This document shows, piece by piece, positions 1 to 7,585 of a DNA stretch of 61,207 nucleotides. A program made the position numbers and the translations under genes. This DNA is from Bacteroidales bacterium. Its GTDB lineage: Bacteria > Bacteroidota > Bacteroidia > Bacteroidales > ML635J-15. The notes under the pieces were generated by a model. That model saw only the letters and a program-made list of their open reading frames with translations. It had not been told where the DNA came from and made no database searches. The stretch covers positions 1 through 61,207 of the forward strand of contig JAQIBY010000052.1 in assembly GCA_027858835.1 (NCBI GenBank), written 5' to 3'. Each line of letters starts with the position of its first letter. Positions within the stretch are counted from its first letter, which is position 1.

Positions 1-194
1 CGCTTCTTTCTTCCTTTTTTAATCTCTCTCTCGGCGTTTTTAAAGAACATTATTTTGTGATTGGGAGTGCAAAGAAACGTGCTTTATTTTTAACCACCAA
101 ATGTTTTTGTGAAAAAAATACAATAAATTTTAATGTTTTTTAAAACTATCAGATAATCAAGGAGATAGAACAGAAAAAAATATTCTTTTTTTTT

Positions 195-338
195 GCGCCC
201 TGACGGAGGCGGTTACCCCGCTGGGCTGCATAATATTTTTGAGCCGTTGCAGCATAGCCGCCGGAGAAGGCTCATGACTGCAATGTGCGAAATTTATTAT
301 GCAGCCCAGTGTGTAAAAGCCGTAGGCAGTTAAGGCGC
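195..338. repeat. GC-rich imperfect palindromic element
   Basis: A GC-rich island inside very AT-rich DNA. Perfect 15-bp inverted arms lie at 221-235 (CTGGGCTGCATAATA) and 295-309 (its reverse complement). Outer arms match 8 of 10 bases: GCGCCCTGAC at 195-204 against the complement of GTTAAGGCGC at 329-338. An inner GAGCC/GGCTC pair sits at 241-245 and 269-273. The whole could fold into one branched hairpin. It resembles a MITE, a REP-like element or a folded recombination site. The 61-codon frame across it on the minus strand looks like chance. The element's identity is not recognised; the palindrome itself is certain. Confidence 0.6.
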
Positions 339-459
339 CCATATGTATATGAGGAGAAATTATAAGTTCATATTATTAGGAAACATATTTTATTGCTTGG
401 TTTTTTAGTAAGTTGTATTTTGTTATTATATTTACACTCTTATTTAAACAGATTGAAAG

Positions 460-1194
460 GTGAGTGAAAATTTAGTTGTCATACCGACATATAATGAGAA
501 GGAAAATGTTGAAGCAATTATTCGAAAGGTATTTTCCTTATCGCGTGAGTTTCATGTTTTGATTATTGATGATGGGTCGCCTGATGGAACCGCTGAGATT
601 GTGAAGTCGCTTCAAGAGGAATTTTCACGGCGCCTGCATATAGTCGAGAGACAGGGAAAGCAGGGGCTTGGGACTGCTTATTTGCGTGGATTTGATTTTG
701 CATTAAGCCATGGGTACGATTATATTTTTGAGATGGATGCTGATTTCTCGCATAATCCGGAAGATTTGGTGAGATTGCATGATGCATGTTTGGCGGGTGC
801 AGATGTTGTTGTCGGGTCACGTTATATTACCGGAGTGAATGTTGTAAATTGGCCCATGGGTCGTGTGCTTTTGTCATATTACGCATCGAAATATGTACGA
901 ATTGTTACAGGAATGAAAATAAAAGATACCACGGCCGGCTTTGTATGTTATCGTAGGAATGTACTTGAAAAAATTAACCTGAAAAATATAAAAATGATTG
1001 GTTATGCATTTCAGATAGAGATGAAGTTTAAGGCGGTATTACATGGTTTTAAGATTGTGGAGGTGCCAATTATTTTTACAGATCGGCGACACGGGACATC
1101 AAAAATGTCAGGGGGAATATTTTCAGAGGCAGTGTTTGGCGTGTTAAAAATGAAGCTAAAATCGGTATTTTCAAAGCGTAAGTTTTTGACTTGA
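460..1194 (+). CDS. Polyprenol-phosphate mannosyltransferase-like GT2 (DPM1 type)
   Basis: A 244-residue family 2 glycosyltransferase of the dolichol-phosphate mannose synthase type. Such enzymes move a sugar, usually mannose, from a nucleotide donor to a polyprenyl phosphate on the inner face of the membrane. The N-terminus has the GT-A fold opening VVIPTYNEKENVEAI, then IIDDGSPDGT, and the metal-binding EMDADFSHNPEDL near residue 90. The VVGSRYITG stretch and the late DRRHGTSKMS motif are typical of DPM1 relatives. There is no C-terminal membrane domain, so it is the short cytosolic form. Start is GTG at 460; no nearer ATG fits the family N-terminus. Donor and acceptor cannot be read from sequence. 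Confidence 0.88.
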   Translation: MSENLVVIPTYNEKENVEAIIRKVFSLSREFHVLIIDDGSPDGTAEIVKSLQEEFSRRLHIVERQGKQGLGTAYLRGFDFALSHGYDYIFEMDADFSHNPEDLVRLHDACLAGADVVVGSRYITGVNVVNWPMGRVLLSYYASKYVRIVTGMKIKDTTAGFVCYRRNVLEKINLKNIKMIGYAFQIEMKFKAVLHGFKIVEVPIIFTDRRHGTSKMSGGIFSEAVFGVLKMKLKSVFSKRKFLT

Positions 1195-1195
1195 T

Positions 1196-1227
1196 TTTGA
1201 TTATTAAAAGAAAACATATTACATTTG
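1196..1227 (+). promoter_or_regulatory. Bacteroidota promoter for the T9SS protein at 1272
   Basis: A -33 TTTG at 1196-1199, a 20-bp spacer, and a -7 TACATTTG (TAnnTTTG) at 1220-1227. The start codon is 44 bp further on. This is the vegetative promoter pattern of Bacteroidota. Confidence 0.65.
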
Positions 1228-1271
1228 ACACATAAATTATTAAGTCACATTTAAACTAAAATTTATTTATT

Positions 1272-2948
1272 ATGAAAAGATTTACATTTTTAATGCTCAG
1301 TTTTTTACTGGCAAGTATTACAGTATTTGGACAGGAGCGTCAAGCTATTAAGTTGCCTGCTGATATGCAAAGCGCAAATGAGCAAAAGAGTGAATGGTAT
1401 GGTCATTCAGGTATTGCTTCTTTAATGCCATTAGCACCAGGTTATGAGTATGCGATTAGAGATACTGCAAATGTTGCACCAGTCGGTTCTGATATTACTA
1501 CGGTTAAGTTTTATAATGATCATGAAAACTATGGTTATCCAAGTGTGGATTACAATATTAAAATATACGAAGATGCCTCTTTTGACAGTGAAACTGGAAT
1601 GAGTGACCCTTCTGCTTCTGGCACAGCGGTTTATACTCAAAGCTATACTGCAATTGCAACTGGAATGCAAGAAGTAGAGTTAACCACACCTTACACTGTA
1701 AGCTCTGGAGAATATTGGGTTGCTATTGAAAACGCCCACGCAACAGATACTGCTGCAATGTTTATGGGTGGTCTTGATGCTACTACTAATGGACAGTATG
1801 TTATGCTTTATAATTATTCAGGAACTGATTATTGGTTAAACATAGCTTTAATGGATGGTATTCATCCTGCAACTTTATCATTTTATTACGATGACGGAGG
1901 CGTTTATGAAGAAACTTCAGATATAGAGCCAAGTTTTTTAGATGTTTATCCAGACCCTACATCAAATATCTCAGAGCTAACAATATCAGAAACAGAAGAC
2001 TTAGTTTTGTATCCTATAATCACTAACAATGGCCCAGATGCAACTTCTGAAAACATGACATATTCAGCCACAATTAATGGTAATGAATTAATCGCTGCTA
2101 CAGAATTTGATTTAACAACAAATCCACTTGAAAATGGGTATTATACTCCAATAATTTTACCTGATGGTGCTTATACTATTACTGCGGCTGAATTAGATGC
2201 ATTAACTTTACCTGCTACATTTGATGTATGTTTCACAAGTACTTATGCTGGAACAGACCCTGCTGAAGGTAACAATACTGCTTGTATTACTGTTACTCGC
2301 GGTGAAATTGCTGAAACTACTTGCGATTTAGAAGCTGTTTTCATGACAAGCAATACTGATCCTACCCCGATTGCACCTACTATGTCAATTACACCTACAG
2401 AAGACATTACATTGTTTCCTGGTGTTAATAACCTTGGTCCAGATGAAGCAAACACAACCGCATCAGTTGTTTTTACAGTTGATGGAAATGAATTACTTAG
2501 TCAATCAATTGATATGACTGGTTTACCAAGTGGCTCTTTCTCTCCACTTACAGGAAGCGGATATCCAATTTCTGCAGATGATATGAATACAATGGGACTA
2601 AGTGGAACTTTTGATGTTTGTATGACAGTAACTTATGATGGAATAGATAACGTGGCGACTAATAACGAAAGTTGTATAACCATTACAAGAGAGCCTGTTA
2701 GCATTAATAGTAATATTTCTGAAACCATGGTAATTTATCCAAACCCAGCTAACAATGTATTGAACATTGAAAATGCACAAGGAGCTAAGGTTTCAGTTTA
2801 CAATATGATTGGACAAGAATTGTTAAGTGCCAATGTTAATAATAACATGCATGCAATTAATGTGTCAGAACTACCTGAAGGTTCTTACATTGTTCGTATT
2901 GCAAACGGTGCTGAAATTAAAACTCAAAAGTTTAACATCGTAAGATAG
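1272..2948 (+). CDS. T9SS-secreted surface protein with repeated CARDB-like domains
   Basis: A 558-residue secreted protein of unknown function. A signal peptide (about residues 1-20, ending VFGQ) is followed by a beta-rich N-terminal domain. Two tandem Ig-like repeats of about 130 residues come next, each with a LYP...NNGPD segment and a closing NN..CITVTR, similar to CARDB/DUF11 adhesion modules. The last 75 residues are a type A T9SS sorting domain (VIYPNPANN, then GSYIVRI and KFNIVR at the end), so it should be exported across the outer membrane and anchored or released there. Promoter and leader match those of the next gene at 3110, and a hairpin terminator follows, so it is probably monocistronic. 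No enzymatic motif is visible. Confidence 0.85.
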   Translation: MKRFTFLMLSFLLASITVFGQERQAIKLPADMQSANEQKSEWYGHSGIASLMPLAPGYEYAIRDTANVAPVGSDITTVKFYNDHENYGYPSVDYNIKIYEDASFDSETGMSDPSASGTAVYTQSYTAIATGMQEVELTTPYTVSSGEYWVAIENAHATDTAAMFMGGLDATTNGQYVMLYNYSGTDYWLNIALMDGIHPATLSFYYDDGGVYEETSDIEPSFLDVYPDPTSNISELTISETEDLVLYPIITNNGPDATSENMTYSATINGNELIAATEFDLTTNPLENGYYTPIILPDGAYTITAAELDALTLPATFDVCFTSTYAGTDPAEGNNTACITVTRGEIAETTCDLEAVFMTSNTDPTPIAPTMSITPTEDITLFPGVNNLGPDEANTTASVVFTVDGNELLSQSIDMTGLPSGSFSPLTGSGYPISADDMNTMGLSGTFDVCMTVTYDGIDNVATNNESCITITREPVSINSNISETMVIYPNPANNVLNIENAQGAKVSVYNMIGQELLSANVNNNMHAINVSELPEGSYIVRIANGAEIKTQKFNIVR

Positions 2949-2978
2949 TTATTTGGTAGTTAAATTATTATATGCATT

Positions 2979-3005
2979 GAAAGGGAGGGCTTAGCTCTCC
3001 CTTTC
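2979..3005 (+). terminator. Hairpin terminator after the T9SS protein
   Basis: A 9-bp perfect stem (GAAAGGGAG / CTCCCTTTC) 30 bp after the stop codon at 2948, in an intergenic position. It lacks a long T tract. Confidence 0.7.
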
Positions 3006-3073
3006 TGTATTATATATATGAGTGTGACAAAAGAAATAATCAAATAAAATATGATAGTTTCTAATTTTTTTTG

Positions 3074-3081
3074 TATCTTTG
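3074..3081 (+). promoter_or_regulatory. -7 promoter element (TATCTTTG)
   Basis: A perfect TAnnTTTG 28 bp upstream of the start codon at 3110. The bases 3092-3116, running across the start codon, are identical to 1254-1278 of the previous T9SS gene. Confidence 0.65.
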
Positions 3082-3109
3082 ACAAACTAATAACTAAAAT
3101 TTATTTATT

Positions 3110-4759
3110 ATGAAAAAAATTACTTTATTAAGTCTACTTGTAATATTTACAGTAGCAACATTTGCTCAAAAGAGTACAGGTTTAACTTACACTGCTCCAA
3201 ATGCAAAGAAAGAAATTAATCAACAGAGTAAAGTTGATTTTTTTGAAGATTTCGAATTAGGACTTCCAGGAACATGGACAGTTATTGATAATGATGGCGA
3301 TGGAAACATTTGGCACTCGAATTCAGGTTATTCAAATCCGATTGCTGCTTATGAAGGCGATTCTTGTGCAACTGTTCTTTACAATGCAACTGGTGCTGAT
3401 GATTGGTTGATTACTCCGGCTATTACAATTACAGATGGTGATCAAGTGAGCTTTTATGCTGCTTCAGTTGGAACATGGTTAGAAACTTTCAATGTAAAAG
3501 TTTCAACTACTGACACGGATATGGCTAGTTTTACTATTGATCTTGGTACAGAAGCAGATATTTCTGCTGATTGGACTAAATATACATATGTTCCAACTGA
3601 TGACGCTGGGATTTCTGATGGTGATGTAATTTATGTTGCAGTTCAAGTTGTTTCAGTTGATGCGAATGTTATGACACTTGATAATTTTGATGTGGCACAA
3701 CCTGCTATTACATCAGATATCGCTGTTGAAGGACAACTCGCAGGAAAATACACAATTATTCCTGAATTTTTCACAACTGAATTTGATCTTTCAGCTGAAG
3801 TTTCTAACACAGGAGCAGAACTTCCTGCAGGTCAAGTGGTAAATGTTAGCGAAGAGGGTGGTACATATACAGGTACTGCTACTACTACAGCGGCGATTCC
3901 TGATGCTTCATCAGAGGTTGTTTCTGTAACTCCTATTTTTAGCCCTGCTGCAGTTGGTGATTATACTATTGCTTTTGAAACATTGCTTTCAGAGGATACT
4001 GATATGACTAATAATTATGATACTGTGTCCGTTTCTGTTAGTGATTCAATTTATGCTAGAGATTTGGGGCCAGATGGAGGTTCAATGGGTATTGGTGATG
4101 CTGCTGATGGTATCCTTGGTCAGCTTTATGAAATTGAAAGCGAAGTAACGCTTACTTCAGTAACTTTCATGTTAAATCATCCTACTTCAGAATCAACTAC
4201 TGTAAAATTGTATGCGTATGTTGATTCCGTTTCTGGTACTGAATTAGCTACTTCAGAAACTATTAGTGTTGATACAACTACAGCTGCAATGTATTCTATT
4301 TATACAGTTCCAATTAATGCAACTTTAGCAGCGGGTACTTATTTCATAGGACTTGAAGAACCTAATGCTGGAAATATTACTCTTGCAACTTCACCAATGC
4401 CTGCTGCAAATGCTGAAGCTTGGGTGTATTATAATAGTGCATGGCAACCTGCGACTGACTTTGGCTTTTACCACACTTATGTTTTGAGAGCAAATCTTGA
4501 TAATACTGTTGATATTGCAGAGAATGCTGATGCTGGGGTTTCAGTTTATCCTAACCCTGCAAACAACGTAGTAACTGTTGAAAATGCTGAAAATGCTCAG
4601 ATTACTATTGTTAACATGGTAGGTCAAGTTGTTGCTTCACAAGTTGCTAACAGCAACCGTGAAAGCATCAATATTTCTGATCTTTCTAATGGTACTTACG
4701 TAATCCGTATTGAAAACGGAAACGAAGTATCAACTCAGAAACTTAATGTTATACGCTAG
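3110..4759 (+). CDS. T9SS-secreted protein with choice-of-anchor-J (cleaved-adhesin-like) domain
   Basis: A 549-residue secreted protein. After a signal peptide ending in ATFAQ, residues about 45-200 form a MAM/jelly-roll domain of the choice-of-anchor-J or cleaved-adhesin type: it begins FFEDFELGLPGTW, has DDWLITPAI in the middle and ends with LDNFDV. An Ig-like domain and a second beta domain follow, beginning YARDLGPDGGSMGIGD. The same YARDLG module occurs in the T9SS proteins at 23921 and 51195. The C-terminus is a type A T9SS sorting domain (VYPNPANNVVTVEN to KLNVIR). The likely role is a cell-surface adhesin or carbohydrate-binding protein; no catalytic residues are seen. Its leader matches that of the gene at 1272, suggesting joint expression. 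Confidence 0.85.
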   Translation: MKKITLLSLLVIFTVATFAQKSTGLTYTAPNAKKEINQQSKVDFFEDFELGLPGTWTVIDNDGDGNIWHSNSGYSNPIAAYEGDSCATVLYNATGADDWLITPAITITDGDQVSFYAASVGTWLETFNVKVSTTDTDMASFTIDLGTEADISADWTKYTYVPTDDAGISDGDVIYVAVQVVSVDANVMTLDNFDVAQPAITSDIAVEGQLAGKYTIIPEFFTTEFDLSAEVSNTGAELPAGQVVNVSEEGGTYTGTATTTAAIPDASSEVVSVTPIFSPAAVGDYTIAFETLLSEDTDMTNNYDTVSVSVSDSIYARDLGPDGGSMGIGDAADGILGQLYEIESEVTLTSVTFMLNHPTSESTTVKLYAYVDSVSGTELATSETISVDTTTAAMYSIYTVPINATLAAGTYFIGLEEPNAGNITLATSPMPAANAEAWVYYNSAWQPATDFGFYHTYVLRANLDNTVDIAENADAGVSVYPNPANNVVTVENAENAQITIVNMVGQVVASQVANSNRESINISDLSNGTYVIRIENGNEVSTQKLNVIR

Positions 4760-4781
4760 TTCGTATTTGTAAAATATATTG

Positions 4782-4808
4782 AAAGCCACCTTCGGGTGGC
4801 TTTTTTTT
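4782..4808 (+). terminator. Rho-independent terminator
   Basis: AAAGCCACC, a TTCG tetraloop, GGTGGCTTT and a run of T, 23 bp after the stop of the T9SS protein. A textbook intrinsic terminator. Confidence 0.9.
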
Positions 4809-5053
4809 ATGCGCAGTTTTAATTTTTTTGGACTAAGCAAGCGTTTGCGAAAACAGAGATTTTAGGCTAATGTTATTTTCGGGAAACAAATAATACCGAT
4901 TGTGTTTCAAAATGAACTCTGTTAAAAACCGAATTTATTTCGGAAGTTTATGCCGATAAATTTATACAGATTTCACTTTATTTTCGAATGAAAAACTGCC
5001 AAGCATTTTGGCGGATTAATGGAAATTGTTCATCTTCGTACTTGAAAAAAAGA

Positions 5054-5584
5054 ATGACTATGGAAACAATAAAAGCAATCATGACACGCCGCTCATATCA
5101 TCAATTTAAAGATGAGCCGGTAAGCGATGAACAGATAAAAACAATTCTTGAAGCGGCAATGAACGCTCCCAGTGCCGGCGACGGTCGTCCATGGCATTTT
5201 GTTGTTGTGAAAGACAGACAAAAACTAAATATGCTGGCGGACAAAATCGATGAAGGAAACACCATGTTCAAACAAGCAAAAGCGGCAATTTTAATCTGTG
5301 GTGACCCTAAAAAAGAGGGATTCCCAGGATTTTATCCGCAAGACTGCTCTTGTGCAGCCCAAAACATTTATCTGGCAGCTCATGATTTAGGACTGGGCTC
5401 AGTTTGGATTGCCATTTGGAGTGTCCCGCCAAGAATTCAAGGCATTAAAGAAGTATTAAACACCCCTGATTCTGTAGAACCTTTTGCAATTTTCCCGATT
5501 GGAGTACCTGCAGAAGATTTAAAACCGGAATATCGTTACGATGAGACCCTTGTACATTACGATAGCTGGGGTGAACAGAAATAA
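5054..5584 (+). CDS. Nitroreductase family protein
   Basis: A small FMN-dependent oxidoreductase that reduces nitro compounds, quinones or related substrates with NAD(P)H. The family signature is clear: ETIKAIMTRRS at the N-terminus, AAMNAPSAGDGRPWHFVVV for FMN contact, DCSCAAQNIYLAAHDLGLGS in the middle, and FPIGVPAEDLKPEYRYDE at the C-terminus. About 176 residues, normal for short nitroreductases. The open frame extends upstream to 4988, but those 22 extra codons look unlike the family, so the start is placed at ATG 5054 (ATG 5060 is equally possible). It stands alone between two strong hairpins. The physiological substrate is unknown. Confidence 0.9.
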   Translation: MTMETIKAIMTRRSYHQFKDEPVSDEQIKTILEAAMNAPSAGDGRPWHFVVVKDRQKLNMLADKIDEGNTMFKQAKAAILICGDPKKEGFPGFYPQDCSCAAQNIYLAAHDLGLGSVWIAIWSVPPRIQGIKEVLNTPDSVEPFAIFPIGVPAEDLKPEYRYDETLVHYDSWGEQK

Positions 5585-5605
5585 CTTTTTAAATTTATTT
5601 ATATT

Positions 5606-5650
5606 TATTACAACTTCTCCAAAGTTCTAAACTTTGGAGAAGTTGTAATA
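5606..5650. terminator. Long perfect hairpin, probable bidirectional terminator
   Basis: A 21-bp perfect inverted repeat with a 3-base loop, AT-rich at its ends (TATTACAACTTCTCCAAAGTT and its complement). It starts 22 bp after the nitroreductase stop and also lies just downstream of the minus-strand gene remnant at 5673. It would terminate transcription from either side. Confidence 0.75.
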
Positions 5651-5672
5651 ATCGTTCAGGAAAAATTACTCC

Positions 5673-5831
5673 TCAACGAGAAAATTCGCCTTCCTGAAAC
5701 TGCATGCGTTTCATATTGGCTTTTATACTGGATTGCTCCAACAGCTCAGCAGGCGTTCCCTTAATTTCGCCACCGGAATCGTTCATCAAAAAGCCATGAT
5801 CTTTCAAAAACTGATTGGTTTTCTCGCTAGT
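5673..5831 (-). pseudogene. Remnant of a DUF1338 (HglS-like 2-oxoadipate dioxygenase/decarboxylase) gene
   Basis: Read on the minus strand, about 52 codons are open to a TGA at 5673-5675. The peptide contains TNQFLKDHGFLMNDSGGEIK and then GTPAELLEQSS. That pair is the hallmark of the central part of DUF1338 proteins, the metal-dependent family that includes 2-oxoadipate dioxygenase/decarboxylase. Full proteins are roughly 270 residues or more. Here the upstream part is missing and the frame stops where the family would continue (after QFQEGEFS), so it is a decayed internal fragment. The assignment rests on remembered family sequence. Confidence 0.6.
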
Positions 5832-5887
5832 ACAAAATAGCAAGCTGTTAAATTCATAAAAAATAACGTCCTATATTAAACAAAAAA

Positions 5888-7213
5888 TTAGTCCTTCACA
5901 CAACGTACTGACAGCCCGCTGATTTTAACGCTTGAACCAAGTTGTGCGTCCTCAACAAAGTAACAAAGGTCAAGGCTTGCGACATTGTCTGGGCCAAGTT
6001 CTGTTGAAGACCAAAATTTTGCATCTTCTTCTTCAAATGCGGCATTTTCTCCTGCCGCTAACACACTGAATCCACTACGGTTTCTGTATGAGGGATAATC
6101 TTCATTGCCGGGGGCCCCCTCCGTAGTTGTTGATTTCCATGATGAGGTACTACAAAGCGCTTTGGCTGTTTTATTATTGGTTGTATAATCATTATCACCA
6201 TCCACACTACCATCATAATTATATCCATTATTTTGGAGGGCAATGATCATGTCTTCAAACTCTGTATTTGAGGGGACATGCCAGCCAGTGGGACAAAGGT
6301 TCCCGGCATTAACAGCTTCAAAGTTATAAAGTGCACCATAAATTGAAGCGTAAGTAACACTATCATAATCACAATAACAACGCCCCCCTGTTGTAAGATC
6401 AATCCATGTCGCCTGATCCGGTATATTAGGAATGGGTACATTGTTATTATATTTAGAAGTTTTCAGGTTTTCAGCCATCCACATCGTTCCAGCAATTTCC
6501 ACCACTGTGTATTTATTACCATCTGTATCCATGCAATCTTCAAAAAATACTGTCAATTGATAATCATCAGTAATTTTATATACATAAATCCTGGAGTAGC
6601 CTTCACCCCATGCGGTAAAAATTAGCACATCATTTTCATCATACTGCCAGTCAACAAGCGCAGCAGATTTTATGCTTTTTTGATGTGAAGCAATTTTAGA
6701 TTCTCTATTTTGTACTTGCGCTATTTGTATCTCCGAAGCGTTATTGCCTGTGAAATTCAAAGTTTCAGCATAGGTATGATTATTAGTTTTCACAGACAGC
6801 ACAAAAGTTCCTCGGTTAAGGCCGGATAAACTGTATGCATTTAGACCTGCAAAAGCAGATACGCTCTTAGAAATAATTTTTCTTCCTGCCAAATCGTAAA
6901 CAGACAGTTGGGCATCTCCGGCAAGCTCAGACCAGAATTCCACCATGATCTCACTATATGCCGGATTGGGATAAACAGAAAAGTTGTTTTCAGTTGTATG
7001 CAAGTCAATGGTATTAACAACATCAACGAGATGCAGGGTGTCATCGCCATTTACGGTAATGGATTTTTGCTGAGTAATATTTTCAACCTGCACACTGTCA
7101 ACCTGATCGGTAGGTGTGTCAACACTATACGCACTGAAAGTAACTTTGTAATCTTGCGCTAAAAGCGAGCAACTTAAAAATACTGCGGCAAACAATAAAA
7201 GTAAATTTTTCAT
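5888..7213 (-). CDS. FISUMP-domain surface protein with internal T9SS-like domain
   Basis: A secreted protein of about 441 residues. The signal peptide is MKNLLLLFAAVFLSC...LLAQ. The open frame allows a start 8 codons upstream at 7237, but ATG 7213 gives the clean signal peptide. Residues about 65-145 look like a T9SS sorting domain (FSVYPNPAYSEIMVEF, LSVYDLAGRKI, GTFVLSV) but are internal. The C-terminal half is a FISUMP domain (Fibrobacter succinogenes major paralogous domain): DTDGNKYTVVEIAGTMWMAE, LKTSKYNNN, CPTGWHVPSNTEFEDM, FWSST and SVRCVKD. FISUMP proteins are abundant secreted proteins of unclear role. The N-terminal half is related to that of the DUF285 protein at 21586. Confidence 0.85.
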   Translation of the reverse strand: MKNLLLLFAAVFLSCSLLAQDYKVTFSAYSVDTPTDQVDSVQVENITQQKSITVNGDDTLHLVDVVNTIDLHTTENNFSVYPNPAYSEIMVEFWSELAGDAQLSVYDLAGRKIISKSVSAFAGLNAYSLSGLNRGTFVLSVKTNNHTYAETLNFTGNNASEIQIAQVQNRESKIASHQKSIKSAALVDWQYDENDVLIFTAWGEGYSRIYVYKITDDYQLTVFFEDCMDTDGNKYTVVEIAGTMWMAENLKTSKYNNNVPIPNIPDQATWIDLTTGGRCYCDYDSVTYASIYGALYNFEAVNAGNLCPTGWHVPSNTEFEDMIIALQNNGYNYDGSVDGDNDYTTNNKTAKALCSTSSWKSTTTEGAPGNEDYPSYRNRSGFSVLAAGENAAFEEEDAKFWSSTELGPDNVASLDLCYFVEDAQLGSSVKISGLSVRCVKD

Positions 7214-7527
7214 TTTAAAATGGTTTTTTGGTTTCATCTATCAGCTAAGATATGAAATTTATTGATACATAGCAAAATACAATTCCAGACAACCTGTCTT
7301 TGCGGAAATATTTTAGCGGCCTTGTAAAGGTTAAATTCAGCAACTCACTACGCTAGTAAATAGACAATTTGTGAAATTTTTCACTTACCTCCTACTTGTA
7401 TTATCTTACTGATATGACTATAGGATTCAAAGAGGGAAGTGGTTTGATTGGTAAATGGATTACGAATAAAAACACAGCGCTGAAGAAACATTACAGTTTC
7501 ACAAATTAGTTTTGTTGTTATTCAATT
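7214..7527. other. Intergenic region between divergent genes
   Basis: An AT-rich spacer between the FISUMP gene (minus) and the TPR regulator (plus). I see no gene, RNA or strong hairpin. No clear promoter for the minus-strand gene was found. The plus-strand promoter begins at 7528. Confidence 0.5.
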
Positions 7528-7558
7528 TTTGTGATTTAGAAATATAAGCTTAGATTTG
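7528..7558 (+). promoter_or_regulatory. Consensus promoter for the TPR regulator
   Basis: A -33 TTTG at 7528-7531, a 19-bp spacer, and a -7 TAGATTTG at 7551-7558: an exact match to the Bacteroidota vegetative promoter. It overlaps a possible TTG start at 7556, which argues that translation starts at ATG 7586. Confidence 0.75.
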
Positions 7559-7585
7559 CTATACTTCAAAAAAAACACGGAAAAA

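Noticed and set aside
195-338. Integron attC site
   Set aside because: Outer arms are only loosely like the core-site consensus, no integrase or cassette array is nearby, and the following gene is a core-type GT2.
157-342. 61-codon minus-strand frame over the palindrome
   Set aside because: It exists only because the GC-rich palindrome lacks stops; no signal, family or start context supports it.
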